NCBI GenBank assembly: GCA_031276105.1
Contig: JAISNS010000113.1
Span: 1 to 7,105, forward strand
Length of the DNA stretch: 7,105 nucleotides
Reading direction: 5' to 3'
Source of the DNA: Dysgonamonadaceae bacterium
GTDB lineage: Bacteria > Bacteroidota > Bacteroidia > Bacteroidales > Azobacteroidaceae
Shown: positions 6,640 to 7,105 of the stretch, one piece after another
Layout of the letters: the number at the start of each line of letters is the position of its first letter
Numbering within the stretch: the first letter of the stretch is position 1
Made by a program: the position numbers and the translations under genes
Notes under the pieces: model-generated
What the model saw: the letters and a program-made list of their open reading frames with translations, nothing else
Told to the model about the DNA's origin: nothing
Databases searched by the model: none

Positions 6640-6672
6640 CAAAGGTACAAAAAATAGCGGAAAAACCACAAA
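6640..6672 (-). promoter_or_regulatory. Bacteroidota-type promoter of carAB
   Basis: On the minus strand, TTTG (6672-6669) and TACCTTTG (6647-6640) are separated by 21 nt, matching the Bacteroidota primary sigma consensus TTTG-N19-21-TAnnTTTG. Transcription would begin around 6633, giving a leader of about 20 nt to the ATG at 6613. The leader is AT-rich (ATAAATATCTATTCTAC) with no Shine-Dalgarno, normal for this phylum. No operator or riboswitch is recognisable in so short a leader. Confidence 0.75.
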
Positions 6673-6690
6673 TCAATCTTAGGTTAATTC

Positions 6691-6722
6691 TTTTTTTGAG
6701 GTGCTATGAATTTTTTTTTGAG
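6691..6722 (+). repeat. Direct repeat TTTTTTTGAG, 22 bp apart
   Basis: TTTTTTTGAG occurs at 6691-6700 and again at 6713-6722 (the second with two extra leading Ts), both preceded by AATT or AATTC. The 22-bp spacing is about two helical turns. It lies just upstream of the probable transposase gene, where the element's left end should be, so the copies could be transposase-binding sites; they could equally be chance T-tracts. Confidence 0.45.
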
Positions 6723-6730
6723 TACTTTTG
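6723..6730 (+). promoter_or_regulatory. Candidate -7 element for the rightmost gene
   Basis: TACTTTTG matches the Bacteroidota -7 consensus TAnnTTTG and lies 24 nt before the ATG at 6755. The nearest suitable TTTG upstream is at 6695-6698, 24 nt away, slightly longer than the usual 19-21. The -7 half is therefore good and the -33 half is weak. Confidence 0.4.
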
Positions 6731-6754
6731 TTCCTTATAAAAGTCGGAAGAAAT

Positions 6755-7105
6755 ATGGGCCGCAAACGCTTGTCACGTCCGAGTACGGACAGTTTATTTT
6801 CTACGGTAAGCAGCATGCTTGTAGCGTCACACATATTAGCGTATTTTGAGATATGGGACGCCCACGAATATTCAGATCGTTGGGTGATAGAGATGCGGGA
6901 AAAGGAGGGCTCTATCCCCGAAGCGTTGTCAAGTTTCGAGGATGTAGTATTTGACGGCTACACAAATCCAGAAGAGACGTTGAGTCACAGTTTTGTATGC
7001 AAGCCGATATGGTTGAAACTGTATCGTCGCCGCTACAAGCGGGCTAATACAAACAGTCATTACTCCAACGAATACGATGTGTCGCTCAAAGGCGTGAGAA
7101 TGGTA
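6755..7105 (+). CDS. Probable transposase first ORF (ISAon1-like N-terminal region), partial
   Basis: An open frame begins at ATG 6755 and stays open for 117 codons to the window edge, so the 3' end is missing. It has a basic start (MGRKRLSRPS), then ILAYFEIWDAHEYSDRWVIE around residues 28-47, VVFDGYTNPEE around 64-74, and a basic segment LKLYRRRYKRAN around 88-99 followed by NEYDVSLKGVRMV at the end. From memory, this order (a short acidic/aromatic block, a DGY-type segment, an RRR-W/Y basic patch and a final GxRM) fits the 'ISAon1 family transposase N-terminal region' proteins common in Bacteroidota, usually about 120-130 residues and followed by a second ORF with the DDE catalytic domain. 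No catalytic residues are visible in this part. An in-frame TGA at 6719-6721 limits the upstream extension. ATG 6755 has a GGAAG four bases upstream; Met21 (6815) is an alternative start. The gene is divergent from carAB. Confidence 0.55.
   Translation, partial: MGRKRLSRPSTDSLFSTVSSMLVASHILAYFEIWDAHEYSDRWVIEMREKEGSIPEALSSFEDVVFDGYTNPEETLSHSFVCKPIWLKLYRRRYKRANTNSHYSNEYDVSLKGVRMV

Noticed and set aside
6614..6676. N-terminal extension of CarAB from an upstream in-frame ATG at 6676 (21 extra residues)
   Set aside because: The extension overlaps a well-formed promoter (6640-6672) whose start point lies downstream of that ATG, its sequence is unlike CarA, and the ATG at 6613 gives a standard CarA N-terminus.

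Overview
The window looks like a chromosomal segment from a member of the Bacteroidota, probably order Bacteroidales. Three things point there. The large carbamoyl-phosphate synthase and GlmS proteins have Bacteroidales-like sequences, judged from memory. The promoter in front of the synthase has the Bacteroidota form (TTTG, 21 nt, TAnnTTTG). The genes lack clear Shine-Dalgarno sequences. The short gaps between genes are packed with 7-8 bp tandem repeats and palindromes, as in some host-associated Bacteroidales; that last comparison is also from memory.

Layout, left to right. Positions 1-274 hold no gene but carry overlapping palindromes, a three-copy 23-bp tandem repeat, an 8-bp tandem repeat and a 7-bp tandem repeat. 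Positions 275-2116 (minus) encode a complete glmS. Positions 2117-2278 are a gap filled by a nested inverted-repeat element. Positions 2279-6613 (minus) encode a 1444-residue carbamoyl-phosphate synthase in which the glutaminase subunit (CarA) and the synthetase subunit (CarB) are one continuous polypeptide. Positions 6614-6754 are a divergent intergenic region with a clear minus-strand promoter and a possible plus-strand one. Positions 6755-7105 (plus) encode the start of a protein that runs off the window and resembles the first ORF of an ISAon1-type transposase.

GlmS and CarAB both take amide nitrogen from glutamine. GlmS makes glucosamine-6-phosphate for cell-wall and outer-membrane sugars; CarAB makes carbamoyl phosphate for pyrimidines and arginine. 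They are co-oriented and 162 bp apart, with no recognisable intrinsic terminator between them, so co-transcription from the carAB promoter is possible.

The most notable observation is the CarA-CarB fusion, which matches the eukaryotic CPS/CAD architecture. The synthetase half also carries eukaryote-type rather than E. coli-type motifs. The linker is partly encoded by an 8-bp tandem repeat that resembles the intergenic repeat near the left end, suggesting the fusion arose by reading through a former intergenic spacer. No wholly unknown multi-gene system is visible here.
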